A stretch of DNA of 64,000 nt from Planotetraspora silvatica (GTDB lineage Bacteria > Actinomycetota > Actinomycetes > Streptosporangiales > Streptosporangiaceae). The notes under the pieces were generated by a model. The model saw nothing but the letters and a program-made list of their open reading frames with translations. It was not told the DNA's origin and searched no databases. The DNA is taken from positions 30,841-94,840 of the forward strand of contig NZ_BOOQ01000054.1 of NCBI RefSeq assembly GCF_016863315.1, in the 5' to 3' direction. Numbering within the stretch: the stretch's first letter is position 1; every line of letters starts with the position of its first letter. Positions 49,707 through 58,341 of the stretch are shown here, in pieces. A program made the translations under genes and the position numbers.

Positions 49707-51179
49707 TCAGGCGCCCCCGCGCAAGTGCGGAATCGTCCAGCTCCGACGTGCAGGTGGTCCCGGCCGAGGCTCCCCGCCGCCTTCGCCTGCGCTCGGGGAT
49801 CGTGTCTCAGAAGAGCCATGTGGGTCAGCGGCTGGAGAGTGATCGCATGTGGGGAGGCGCAGGACGAAGCGTGCTCCTCCTTCGCTGTCCTGGATGGTCA
49901 AGGTGCCCTCGTGTGCTTCGGCGATCTCCCGTGCGATCGCCAGCCCCAACCCCGTCCCTCCCGCGTCCCGGTCGCGTGAGGCGTCCAGCCGGGTGAAGCG
50001 GTCGAAGATTATCTCCCGGTGTTCGGCGGCGATTCCGGCACCGTCGTCGAGGACCTCCAGGGTCGCCGTTTGTCCGTCGGCTCTCACGCTGACGGTGATC
50101 TCTGAGGTGGCGTGACGTTCGGCGTTGTCGAGCAGGTTGACCAGCACCCGGGTGATCCGCAGCCGGTCACAGTCGATGAAGACGTTCTGCCGTAGATCCT
50201 TGACGATCGCCGTCCGGTAGGTCCGGCGGTCGAGCTCATCGTCGACCAGCTGGCCCAGATCGGTCGGATGGCGGTTGAGGGGCGCGCGCGCGTCCAGTCG
50301 GGCGAGGGTCAGGAGGTCGGTCACGATCGCCTGGAGCCGGTCCACCCCGGCGAGCACCCCCGCGGTCATCTTCGGCCACCGGGTGTCCTGCGGGAACATG
50401 AGCGCCTCCTCGAGCTGAGCCCTGATGGCGGTGATCGGGCTGCGCAGGTCGTGGGAGGCGTCCGAGGTGAAGCGCCGTAGCTGCTGGTAGGCGCCCTCAA
50501 GGCGGTCCAGGGTGTCGTTCACCGTTTCAGCCAGTGACTTGAACTCTTTGTACTTCCTGGGTACGGGGACCCGACGATCGAGGCCGGTGGCGGTGATCTC
50601 CGCCAGTTCCGCCCGGATGGCGTTCACCGGAGCCATGACCTTAGTCAGATCACGGAATATCCAGGCGGTCATCATCGTGGTCACCAGCAGGGACACGCTG
50701 ATGGCCAGGAACACCGCTGTGCTGTCCCCGTACCAGGGGACGACCGGGACCGCCGCATAGAGCAGCCAGACCCCGTCCGGCTGGTAGACCTTCCACGCGA
50801 AGACCCTCATGCAGCCCTTCAACCCGGCCGGAGGGCACAGCACCCGTGTGGTACGCACGATGCTGCTGGTCGACCGGAAGGTGGCCATCGGCGGCTTGCC
50901 CACGAGTTGTGGGGTCGCCGCCACCACCCGGCCTTGTGCGTTCAGGACCTGGATCGCTTCGACCCTGCCACTCCGCAATACAGGCGGGAGGGGGCCCTGC
51001 GTGATGAGGGGCACCATACGGTTCCAGGTCCCGATGCTCCGCTCCAGGGCGCTGTCGGCCGCCTTGGTGCCCGCGAACAGGAGGAAGAGCACGCTGACCC
51101 CGACACACACCAGTGCCGCGAGGGCGCCGGTCACCGCTGTCCTACGAACCCGTAGTGATAGTCGATACCAATTCAGCAT
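49707..51179 (-). CDS. sensor histidine kinase, orphan
   Basis: 490 residues. TM1 TGALAALVCVGVSVLFLLFA, an extracytoplasmic sensor of ~110 residues with paired Cys (VLCPPAGLKGCM), TM2 STAVFLAISVSLLVTTMMTA, HAMP (LAEITATGLDRRVPVPRKYK), H-box RRFTSDASHDLRSPITAI, N-box VLVNLLDNAERHATSE, G1 DDGAGIAAE and G2 GGTGLGLAIAREI. A Pro/Gly-rich tail of ~50 residues follows. No response regulator gene lies on either side, so the partner is encoded elsewhere or was lost. A palindrome (51275-51290) lies ~100 bp upstream of the start. Confidence 0.5.
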   Translation of the reverse strand: MLNWYRLSLRVRRTAVTGALAALVCVGVSVLFLLFAGTKAADSALERSIGTWNRMVPLITQGPLPPVLRSGRVEAIQVLNAQGRVVAATPQLVGKPPMATFRSTSSIVRTTRVLCPPAGLKGCMRVFAWKVYQPDGVWLLYAAVPVVPWYGDSTAVFLAISVSLLVTTMMTAWIFRDLTKVMAPVNAIRAELAEITATGLDRRVPVPRKYKEFKSLAETVNDTLDRLEGAYQQLRRFTSDASHDLRSPITAIRAQLEEALMFPQDTRWPKMTAGVLAGVDRLQAIVTDLLTLARLDARAPLNRHPTDLGQLVDDELDRRTYRTAIVKDLRQNVFIDCDRLRITRVLVNLLDNAERHATSEITVSVRADGQTATLEVLDDGAGIAAEHREIIFDRFTRLDASRDRDAGGTGLGLAIAREIAEAHEGTLTIQDSEGGARFVLRLPTCDHSPAADPHGSSETRSPSAGEGGGEPRPGPPARRSWTIPHLRGGA

Positions 51180-51274
51180 CTGCTCCCCGAACGTAAGGCC
51201 CCCTTGCCGCGCATTTCAGCAGCTCCGAGTGCTTGACATCCAGACTTGACAAACTCGGACAACCGTAGCTTGAG

Positions 51275-51290
51275 TGGACGGTATCGTCCA
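51275..51290. promoter_or_regulatory. palindrome TGGACG-N4-CGTCCA
   Basis: Perfect 6-bp arms around GTAT, upstream of the histidine kinase gene and in an AT-richer pocket. A related TGGAC-N6-GTCCA lies at 56835-56850 before the sulfite-oxidase operon. The form suits a TetR- or LuxR-type dimeric regulator; which one is unknown. Confidence 0.5.
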
Positions 51291-51329
51291 ATATGGCCAC
51301 TTCGGCGACTGCTCGATCAGGCGGGAGGT

Positions 51330-51509
51330 CGGGAGGTCGGGGCCCTGCCGGGTGTGGCCGCCAACATGGTCGGGCTGGCCTACATCGCCGCCGCTCAGGA
51401 CCGGCGGGCGGACGCGCTCGCGACACTCGACGAGGCGCACTCCATCGCACACTCGCACGGCGCCCATGCCATCGTGCGGCAGATCGAGCAGGCGAGAACG
51501 GAGATCTAA
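51330..51509 (+). pseudogene. C-terminal TPR fragment of a large regulator
   Basis: The frame reads LPGVAANMVGLAYIAAAQDR, RADALATLDEAHSIAHSHGA and IVRQIEQARTEI before a stop. This is the last TPR-like helical pair typical of BTAD/AfsR- or LAL-type regulators. Nothing upstream continues it, so only the 3' end survives. Confidence 0.5.
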
Positions 51510-52170
51510 GCGCGCGCGATCACGCCAGGCGCCTCGATCACCAAGGCGAGCCGATCCTGGCCGTCGATGTAGGACGTATCCAAGTCGCTATATCGCTTAG
51601 CTGTCACCGGCCCAGTTCGAGAACCATGAGCATGCGCGATGCGACGTACTCCGTGGTTTCGCCCATGCCTCCGGTTGCGACTGCAGTGATCCGTTCGGCG
51701 TTTTCGGCCAGTCGGCCAGGGCGGAAGATCCGCCCGCGGTGGCCCACGTCAGGCTGGAACAGACCATGTCACGGCGTCCGACAGGGCCGGCGGGTCGGTC
51801 ACCCAGACGATCGAGCGGGCCGTCCAGCCGTAGCGCGCGTGGTTCTGATGGCTCGAGGAGGAGTTCCCGACCCTGCCGTGGCGACCGTGCCCGCGCTGCA
51901 GCGAGCCGATCGTCGTCGAGGCCAAACTCGCCGAGCGGCCCGGGCAAGCTCGTGCCTTGCCCAGTCGACGACATCCTGCTGCTGCCCGCGATGTGGCCCG
52001 TACGGCTGTCAGCGACAGCTGGCGCTCTTTCCATCACGCCGACCACCGCCGAACGGCGGCGGCCACGTTCGCTCCACGTAACAAGACCATGCACCCTCGC
52101 ATAGGCCATCGACGTTCATTCGCCCCAGAACACGTGGGTGATCAGCGGAGATCGCGATATGCCTCCGAAC
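51510..52170. other. region with an unassigned minus-strand relic
   Basis: Around 51605-51740 the minus strand reads RIFRPGRLAENAERITAVAT then GGMGETTEYVASRMLMVLEL and a stop, which looks like a genuine C-terminus, but no start or family could be found. The rest (51750-52170) shows only biased frames. Confidence 0.5.
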
Positions 52171-52923
52171 CTATTCACTCGGCAGCAGGTACCGCCACGA
52201 CAGTACGAACACGCCCGACTGCGTCTTGAAGATCGGGAGCCCGCCGTCCGGGATCGGCGGCGCGGCCTTGACCAGCGCCGAGACCTCCGCGCCCGATAGG
52301 TCCTTCTGCCATACGGGGTCGACCTGCCCCGAGGGCTCCGGCACGCCCGCCGGCCAGGGCGTCGTCTTGCCCTCGGCGGTCGGCACCGACTCGACGGCCA
52401 GGCGGACTCGGTCTGCGGTGTACTTCTCGTTCTCCTTGGTCGCCTTGACCGCCAGATCGTCGAGCAGCTTCTTGGCGGCTACGAGTTCCTGGGGGTAGAA
52501 GTCGGCGACCTGTTCGAGTGCCTCGGCGCGGACCTCGATCATCTTGCCGTCGTCACCGGCCACGCTTAGCACGGTCGCCGGGATGTCGGTTACCATCGGC
52601 GCGCCCGGCTTCGGCGAAGCGGTGGGCGGCTGGCCGGTCAGAAACTTCTTCATCGCGTCGACGGTCTGCGTGACCTCGGTCTCGGTGATGGTCATCTGGT
52701 ACGCCGCGTCGGCGATCACCAAGCCGTCGCTGTACACGACGACCCGCGGGGCGCGTAGCACGTTCATGCTGGCGGTGACGAACCCGCCTTCGGCCCGGAG
52801 GACCGCGACCGGCGTGGCCGCGGCGTTCTGCTCCGGTTCAGCCGTCGTCGCGGTCGCCTCGCCGCGGCCACAGGCCGTGGCCAGTGACAACAGGGCCACC
52901 AGCAGGGTGGTTCTCAGTCTCAT
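52171..52923 (-). CDS. putative lipoprotein of unknown function
   Basis: 250 residues. Signal peptide with lipobox: MRLRTTLLVALLSLATACGR (LATA-C, lipidation at Cys18). The mature part is hydrophilic with repeated beta-type patterns: FVTASMNVLRAPRVVVYSDG, DIPATVLSVAGDDGKMIEVR, EALEQVADFYPQELVAAKKL, and ends GLPIFKTQSGVFVLSWRYLL. Similar lipoproteins occur in actinobacteria as single genes of unknown role. It should be anchored to the outer face of the cytoplasmic membrane. Confidence 0.5.
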   Translation of the reverse strand: MRLRTTLLVALLSLATACGRGEATATTAEPEQNAAATPVAVLRAEGGFVTASMNVLRAPRVVVYSDGLVIADAAYQMTITETEVTQTVDAMKKFLTGQPPTASPKPGAPMVTDIPATVLSVAGDDGKMIEVRAEALEQVADFYPQELVAAKKLLDDLAVKATKENEKYTADRVRLAVESVPTAEGKTTPWPAGVPEPSGQVDPVWQKDLSGAEVSALVKAAPPIPDGGLPIFKTQSGVFVLSWRYLLPSE

Positions 52924-53173
52924 GCCCCAGAGACGTAGGGCCGGTCGCGATGGTTCAGGAAGGGGCTGACGTCGCAGGATTCAGGTCTGATCACGGACAC
53001 GGCCCGGGCGTGCCCGAGCCGATAAAGCGCAGGAATCCGCTGTGCCATGCGAGCAGGATAGGAATCCAAGACGCGATGGGGGCCTGCGGGAAGCCCGAAA
53101 GTCGCGGGAGCCGGCCTGATATCGCTCACGCAGTTTGCATTGCTTTGACGCCCTATTTCTTACCCTTCGGGGT

Positions 53174-54037
53174 ATGGGCAGTCACTTAGGTGAGTTTCTT
53201 CGCGCTCGGCGCCAACTCACGACTCCTGACCAGGTGGGGTTGATGCAGGTCGACGACCGGCGCCGAACACCAGGGTTGCGCCGACATGAGGTTGCGATCA
53301 TGGCGGCCGTGAGCGTCGACTACTACGTCAGGCTCGAACAGGGCCGGGAGCTTCGGCCGTCGAGTCAGGTGCTTGACGCGCTGGCCAAGGTCTTTCAATT
53401 GGATCCCGAGGCTACTGAGCATCTTCACCATCTCGCGCACATGGGAACAGGTGGGCGTGGATGTCCTGAGCCGACAGAGCGGGTTCATCCGAACGTGTTG
53501 CGGCTCCTGAACAGCTGGGGCGATAAGCCGGCGTTGGTGATGAATCACCTCATGGATGTTCTCGCTCAGAACTCGTTGTACGCCGCCCTCCACGAGGGTT
53601 TGGAGCACACCGACAACATCATGCGCCTTGCCTTCCTCGACCCTGCAGTGCGTGAGTTATGGGTCGACTGGGAAGCACAAGCCAGACTCAGGGTGGCCCA
53701 TCTGCGCGCCGCGTCAGGAGTGAATTGCCCAGAATTGCTCGATCTGGTGGACGAACTATCGGGTGTAAGTGAGGACTTTCGACGAATGTGGGCCCATTGC
53801 GACGTCCATACGGATGGTGATGATTCCATACGTGTCCACCATCCCACGGTGGGAGACCTGACCCTGCGCTACCAGGGGTTAAGCCTCGAGTGCGCTCCCG
53901 GCCAGAGACTTGTCGTGTTCCAAGCCGATCCTGACAGCCCGTCGGAACGGGCGCTGGGCAGGCTGCGTTACGCGATGCCGGGTGACTGGTCCAGTGAGCG
54001 GATCGCCTGCGGTGCTCTTCGCGGCCCCCAGGGTTAG
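53174..54037 (+). CDS. XRE-family regulator with MmyB-like ligand domain, copy 2
   Basis: ATG 53174 (MGSHLGEFLRARRQL); 287 residues. Same architecture as 22637-23461: helix-turn-helix RTPGLRRHEVAIMAAVSVDY and YVRLEQGRELRPSSQVLDAL, then NVLRLLNSWGDKPALVMNHL, LEHTDNIMRLAFLDPAVREL and the end RLVVFQADPDSPSERALGRL. Clearly a paralogue. No SDR gene, the common target of this regulator class, lies beside it; the divergent gene is the lipoprotein 52171-52923. Confidence 0.5.
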   Translation: MGSHLGEFLRARRQLTTPDQVGLMQVDDRRRTPGLRRHEVAIMAAVSVDYYVRLEQGRELRPSSQVLDALAKVFQLDPEATEHLHHLAHMGTGGRGCPEPTERVHPNVLRLLNSWGDKPALVMNHLMDVLAQNSLYAALHEGLEHTDNIMRLAFLDPAVRELWVDWEAQARLRVAHLRAASGVNCPELLDLVDELSGVSEDFRRMWAHCDVHTDGDDSIRVHHPTVGDLTLRYQGLSLECAPGQRLVVFQADPDSPSERALGRLRYAMPGDWSSERIACGALRGPQG

Positions 54038-54189
54038 CTGGAAGTCGGCACCGGCCTGGACGAGGACGTAGATCACGATGATGACGACCGCGATCACGCC
54101 ACCCTGGCGAACACGGCCATTAGGCCTGGGATTCGGGCAACTAACAAAGGAACCTCCAAGGTTCAACGCGAAATGGCCGCCGAACTTGC

Positions 54190-54368
54190 TGCAGGAGAGC
54201 GGTGAACAGGGCTCCGAGGTCGCCGCAGAGGGCCTCGCCCTCGAGGTGGTCGCAGCGCTGCAGGGCGGATATCTGCTCGCCGAGACCAGGCAGGACGAAC
54301 AGCCCTTCGCGCTCGCCCTCGACATGGCGCTGGGCTGGGTCAAGGCTCACGCGAGGGCGGACCGCTAG
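54190..54368 (+). pseudogene. C-terminal fragment of a TetR-family regulator
   Basis: ESGEQGSEVAAEGLALEVVA, ALQGGYLLAETRQDEQPFAL and ALDMALGWVKAHARADR before TGA. This is the last two helices of TetR-type ligand domains (L-V-A-x-x-x-G-x-x-x-L-A). The DNA-binding part is missing, and the sequence upstream is unrelated. Confidence 0.5.
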
Positions 54369-54458
54369 AAACGATCAGCGACAGGTCGTCCGGGTCAAGG
54401 GAATCCCGATGTCTTCGCGGCGCGATGAGATCGACCCGCTCTTCTCGACGGCCGCGTT

Positions 54459-54826
54459 ATGACGGCCCACGTCCAGCCTGTCGGACAGTCAGTCGACCAG
54501 CGGGTGATCCTCCACCTCATGCTCGCGGTGCTCTGGAGTCGGGTGCCCGAGGCGACCCTGTCTCACGAGACCGCAATGGACGCCTACGGCATCAGCGACG
54601 TCAACCCCAACCGCATCCAGGTCACCGTCGGCAGGCAGCGACGGTTCCGACGTACTGGCGGCGACGACTATGTCATCCACCACGAAGACCTCGAACCAGC
54701 CCAGATCGGATGGTGCAGGAGATCCCAACCGTCACCCCGGCCACGGCGATCACCCAGTGCCTCGCCTACGGCACCTCGACCTGCCTGCTGCGCCAGGCCA
54801 TCGAGCGCGGTCACGCACAGGGCTAA
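54459..54826 (+). pseudogene. AbiEi-type antitoxin-like protein, truncated and frameshifted
   Basis: One frame reads ATLSHETAMDAYGISDVNPN, IQVTVGRQRRFRRTGGDDYV and IHHEDLEPAQIGW. The next frame continues EIPTVTPATAITQCLAYGTS and CLLRQAIERGHAQG before TAA. This is the AbiEi antitoxin/transcriptional-regulator family (start of the effector domain: (L/V)SH-x-(S/T)A...V...H...TP-x-x-T-I-x-D). The N-terminal winged helix is absent and no AbiEii toxin gene is nearby. Confidence 0.5.
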
Positions 54827-54908
54827 CTGAAGACCGCCGAGCACTCGGCGCTCCTCGACCGCACAGGTCTGAGACGGCCCCGTTGGACTCGCCGTCATGG
54901 GTCGCCCG

Positions 54909-55496
54909 TTACGCCAGGGCCGCTCGCACGCACTGACGTAGCTGGGGGAGGACCTCTGCCTCATACCAGGGGTTCTTCGCCAGCCATCGAAAGTTGAGCG
55001 GGGACGGATGCACCAACGGCAGGACTGCCGGGAGATAGTCCGGGAACCGTCGAACTGTCGCCGTGAGCGACTCGCGAGTGCCTAGGTAGTGCCGTTGCGC
55101 ATAGCTGCCGATGAGCAATGTCAGCTGAATGTGGGGCATCGCCTGGAGGATCCGCGGATGCCATCGGGCTGCGAAGCCCCGGCGGGGAGGAAGGTCACCG
55201 TGTGACCCCTTGCCGGGGTAGTAGAAATCCATCGGCAGGAGAGCGAAGCGTGATGCGTCGCGGAACGTTGTCTCGTCGACTCCGAGCCAGTCGATGAGAC
55301 GGGCTCCACTTGCGTCGTTCCACGGGATGCCCGACTCCTGTGCCTTGCGTCCAGGCGCCTGTCCCACAATCGCTATGCGTGCCGCGGCGTCGGCAACGTA
55401 TATCGGCTGGTAGTTCGCCGCTGCAGCCCAGGCATTGTCGGGGTCCGCGGTGATCTCGGAGCGAATACGCTCAAGGTCGGATGCTGTTCCCGACAT
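54909..55496 (-). CDS. uracil-DNA glycosylase-fold protein
   Basis: 195 residues, ATG 55496 behind GAGGAGGA. IAIVGQAPGRKAQESGIPWN followed by DASGARLIDWLG is the UDG motif A (GQAPG...SG-x-P-x-x-D/N-x-S-G-x-x-L); LLIGSYAQRHYLG occupies the middle and LPLVHPSPLNFRWLAKN is motif B (HPSP-x-N). The family excises uracil or other damaged bases; family members with GIPWNDASG resemble the YcdM-like/uncharacterised UDG superfamily group. Monocistronic. Enzyme activity itself is not certain. Confidence 0.5.
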   Translation of the reverse strand: MSGTASDLERIRSEITADPDNAWAAAANYQPIYVADAAARIAIVGQAPGRKAQESGIPWNDASGARLIDWLGVDETTFRDASRFALLPMDFYYPGKGSHGDLPPRRGFAARWHPRILQAMPHIQLTLLIGSYAQRHYLGTRESLTATVRRFPDYLPAVLPLVHPSPLNFRWLAKNPWYEAEVLPQLRQCVRAALA

Positions 55497-55630
55497 GTTC
55501 CTCCTCGGGTCGGATGGTGCTCTGCTCGCTCAGACGATCTGCATCTGGAGAGCAAGGCCCGGTGCGTGTGGCTGCGCTCTTGACGGGAGGGCGCCGCCCC
55601 CGGCGTCGCCGCCAGATGGGCTCTCTTGGC

Positions 55631-56494
55631 TCACCGGGGCGCACCCTGCGCCGTCGACTCGGCACCGTGCAGGTACTCGTCGAGACGGCCACGGACGTGG
55701 TTCCGGGCGCGTGCCAAGGCGGCTGTTGCCGAGAGCTCGTCGAGTCCGAGTGCCTGCGCTGCGCCGGCCAGAGCGTAGCCCTGTAGATCGACGAGCGCGA
55801 GAAGCTCTCCGAGTGGCTCGGGCAGTTCGCCGAGTGCCTTGTCGAGCAGGTCATATATCTCTCCGGTCTCGTCGACTTCCTCCGGGCCCAGGATCTGTGC
55901 GCCGCCGCGCCACTGGTTCGGGCTATCGACCCACCCGTCGATCCTGTCTTCGTCTGGGTAGAGATCTGGGTAGAAGAGTTCGGGCTCATCGGCATCGCTG
56001 TTGAGGTCTTGGAGCGAGTCCGCTCGGGCTCGGGCAGCCGCGGTGACGTCGACGGCGGGCGTTGTACGGCCGTCCAGCCGCATTTGGGCATCACTGAGTG
56101 TGTGCATGATTTTGGTCAGCTCGACGATCCCTCGTGGGCGGGAATCTCTGCGTTGCAGAGCAAGGCCCACTTCTAGCGATCGCTGGGTGAGGTCCTCGGC
56201 GTTTGCGGGGTCAAGCAGTTCGGCACGCGTGAGGAGAGCACTTCGCAAGGCCTCGGCGCCCGTCGCCGGGGACGCTCCTGCCACGGGCATCGCGTCGTTG
56301 GCCAGGTCGTTCTGGACGCCGCCGGGACCAGAGTGCCGTCCAAGGAGCTCGCGGGTCGTAGCGATCTGTGAGACATACGACACGCAGGCCGGGCAGTCAG
56401 CCAGATGGGCGGACAACGAATCCTGAAGGTGTTCAGGTGCCAGTCCGAGATCGCCGCCGAATCGCACCACGTCGGAACATCTGCCATCAGCCAT
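55631..56494 (-). CDS. fusion of a zinc-finger anti-sigma-like domain with a sigma region 4-like domain
   Basis: ATG 56494 lies 8 bp behind GAAGG; 287 residues (GTG 56503 is an alternative). N-terminus: DGRCSDVVRFGGDLG... then LSAHLADCPACVSYVSQI, the H-x3-C-x2-C core of ZAS/zf-HC2 anti-sigma proteins. An acidic ~100-residue middle (DSDADEPELFYPDLYPDEDR) follows. The C-terminal ~65 residues, YDLLDKALGELPEPLGELLA, LVDLQGYALAGAAQALGLDE, ALARARNHVRGRL, read as sigma-70 region 4.2 (L..LP...R...L-x-x-x-x-G-x-x-x-x-x-A...). A natural anti-sigma/sigma fusion is unusual; no region 2 is present, so it is unlikely to be a complete sigma factor. Confidence 0.5.
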   Translation of the reverse strand: MADGRCSDVVRFGGDLGLAPEHLQDSLSAHLADCPACVSYVSQIATTRELLGRHSGPGGVQNDLANDAMPVAGASPATGAEALRSALLTRAELLDPANAEDLTQRSLEVGLALQRRDSRPRGIVELTKIMHTLSDAQMRLDGRTTPAVDVTAAARARADSLQDLNSDADEPELFYPDLYPDEDRIDGWVDSPNQWRGGAQILGPEEVDETGEIYDLLDKALGELPEPLGELLALVDLQGYALAGAAQALGLDELSATAALARARNHVRGRLDEYLHGAESTAQGAPR

Positions 56495-56930
56495 GGAGGT
56501 CACCTTCTCGGTTCGCCTGGTCGCACCACGACAGGGCCGGCCAGGGCGTTGATCGACGGCCCGTTGCTCTCGGCCACCTCGTCGGAGTCTGGTCTATATA
56601 GTCCAATTTTCGCAATCCAACACGCTCGTAACGGCCCCTCTCATGGTTGATCGGGGCGAGAGACTGCGACTGCAGTCACACACCTGCGAACGCAGTGTCC
56701 TGGTGAGTAATAAGGTCGGCTGATCAACTACAAGGCCTACCGCGCCGCGCAGGATGATGTTCAGTAGCTCCCAGAGAGAGCGGTGTGCGCGACGGACTGC
56801 TGCGCGTTGACACCGGTAACGGCGGAACCCTACGTTGGACGAAATGGTCCACTGAAAGGTTGCTGCCGCCATCGACCCGACCGTGAGACGCGCACCACTA
56901 GAGACCGTTGGGTCTGGAAGAGAGCACAGG
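56495..56930. promoter_or_regulatory. divergent promoter region before the sulfite-oxidase-like operon
   Basis: No gene in 435 bp. It contains AT-rich stretches (CTATATAGTCCAATTTTCGC at 56593-56612) and the inverted repeat TGGAC-N6-GTCCA at 56835-56850, about 85 bp upstream of the operon start, resembling the palindrome at 51275-51290. Confidence 0.5.
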
Positions 56931-57527
56931 GTGACAATCTCGCGTGGCTTCTTCGGCCATCACGACCCGCGTGCCGTCGATCTGCCGCCCGGCCAGCATC
57001 TGACCCACGGATTCCCTGTGTTGACGGCTGGGCCAACGCAGCTGATCTCGACGGAGGAATGGAGCTTCACAATCACGCCTGAGAGCGGCAAGCCGAGGCG
57101 GTGGGGTTGGGGCGAGATGATGGCCTTGCCCTCCGAGGAGATCAACGTCGATATCCACTGCGTGACCCGGTGGACGAAACTCGGGACCCAGTGGCGGGGC
57201 GTCGCGCTCGACACCTTCTTCGAGGACATCGAGACCTACGACGAATACGCGATGGTGCATTCGTACGGGGGCTACACCACGAATCTCCCCTTGGAGGACC
57301 TGGTTGGGGGCAAGGCCTGGATCGTGTACGAGTACGAGGGAGAGCCGCTTCACGTCGAGCACGGTGGTCCGGCCAGGCTACTGGTGCCGCATCTCTACTT
57401 CTGGAAGTCCGCGAAGTGGGTGAACGGCATCACGATGCAGCGCTTCGACGAGCCGGGCTTCTGGGAAAGCTTCGGCTATCACAACTACGGGGACCCGTGG
57501 CGCGAGGAGCGGCACGCCGGTGACTGA
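56931..57527 (+). CDS. sulfite-oxidase-like molybdopterin oxidoreductase
   Basis: Start at GTG 56931 (MTISRGFFGHHDPRAVDLPP), the usual N-terminus of this group; 198 residues. The molybdopterin domain shows WSFTITPESGKPRRWGWGEM, then the Mo-ligand Cys in EINVDIHCVTRWTKLGTQWR, and SYGGYTTNLPLEDLVGGKAW and ARLLVPHLYFWKSAKWVNGI. No signal peptide and no heme domain: a soluble cytoplasmic SUOX-fold enzyme. Overlaps the ferredoxin reductase-like gene by 8 bp, and the three genes 56931-58658 form one operon. Confidence 0.5.
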   Translation: MTISRGFFGHHDPRAVDLPPGQHLTHGFPVLTAGPTQLISTEEWSFTITPESGKPRRWGWGEMMALPSEEINVDIHCVTRWTKLGTQWRGVALDTFFEDIETYDEYAMVHSYGGYTTNLPLEDLVGGKAWIVYEYEGEPLHVEHGGPARLLVPHLYFWKSAKWVNGITMQRFDEPGFWESFGYHNYGDPWREERHAGD

Positions 57528-58341
57528 CACGAACACGACCGAGGGCCCGGCCGACGGCTCCGTAGAAGTCACTCCGTCAGTAGGGAATCACTGGCGCAAG
57601 GCAACGCTCATCGGTCTGCACTCGCAGTCCTGGCATTCCCGGACACTTGCTCTATGCGTTCCCGGCTGGACCGGACATCTGCCCGGTCAGCACGTAGACG
57701 TACGTCTCACAGCCGCGGACGGCTACTCGGCCCAACGGAGTTACTCGTTGGCTGAGCCTGCCACGCCCGACTGCGTCGCGGTCACCGTCGACCTCCTACC
57801 CCACGGCGAGGTCTCGCCGTACCTGGCGGAGATCATGGAGATCGGTGACGAGCTCGACCTGCGCGGGCCCATCGGTGGATGGTTCGTCTGGGAGCCGGGG
57901 GACCCATCCATCGGGGACGGCCCGGTACTCCTGATCGCCGGCGGATCAGGGGTGGTGCCGCTGGTCACCATGCTGCGAGCCCGGAAGCGAGCGGGGGACT
58001 CGACGCCGACGATGCTCGTGTATTCGCTTCGCGGCCCTCGCGACCTCATGTACGGGCCAGAACTGGAAGAGATGTCGGCCGATCTGTCCGCGCCAGGGTC
58101 CGCCGAAGTGCGCCTCATCTACACGCGCAAGGTCCCCGACGGGCACCCCCGTCCCGCCTCACACCTCGCGGTCGAGGACATCCAACCTCCGTCCGCGTGG
58201 CCGGAGCCTTTGGCGGCCAGGGTCTACGTGTGCGGCTCCTCTGGCTTCGTTGACCACGCCACAGGCCTGCTCCGCAAGGCGGGATACCCCGACGATCGCA
58301 TACGCACGGAACGATTTGGACCAACAGGAGTTGATCGATGA
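57520..58341 (+). CDS. ferredoxin/flavodoxin reductase-like FAD oxidoreductase
   Basis: 273 residues, GTG 57520. FAD site QRSYSLAEPATPDCVAVTVD (R-x-Y-S), NAD site PVLLIAGGSGVVPLVTMLRA, and C-terminal ARVYVCGSSGFVDHATGLLR (C-G-S). The protein is a bare reductase without the plant-type 2Fe-2S domain. It is coupled on both sides (8-bp and ATGA overlaps), so it should feed electrons from NAD(P)H to, or accept them from, the molybdopterin enzyme. Confidence 0.5.
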   Translation: MTDTNTTEGPADGSVEVTPSVGNHWRKATLIGLHSQSWHSRTLALCVPGWTGHLPGQHVDVRLTAADGYSAQRSYSLAEPATPDCVAVTVDLLPHGEVSPYLAEIMEIGDELDLRGPIGGWFVWEPGDPSIGDGPVLLIAGGSGVVPLVTMLRARKRAGDSTPTMLVYSLRGPRDLMYGPELEEMSADLSAPGSAEVRLIYTRKVPDGHPRPASHLAVEDIQPPSAWPEPLAARVYVCGSSGFVDHATGLLRKAGYPDDRIRTERFGPTGVDR

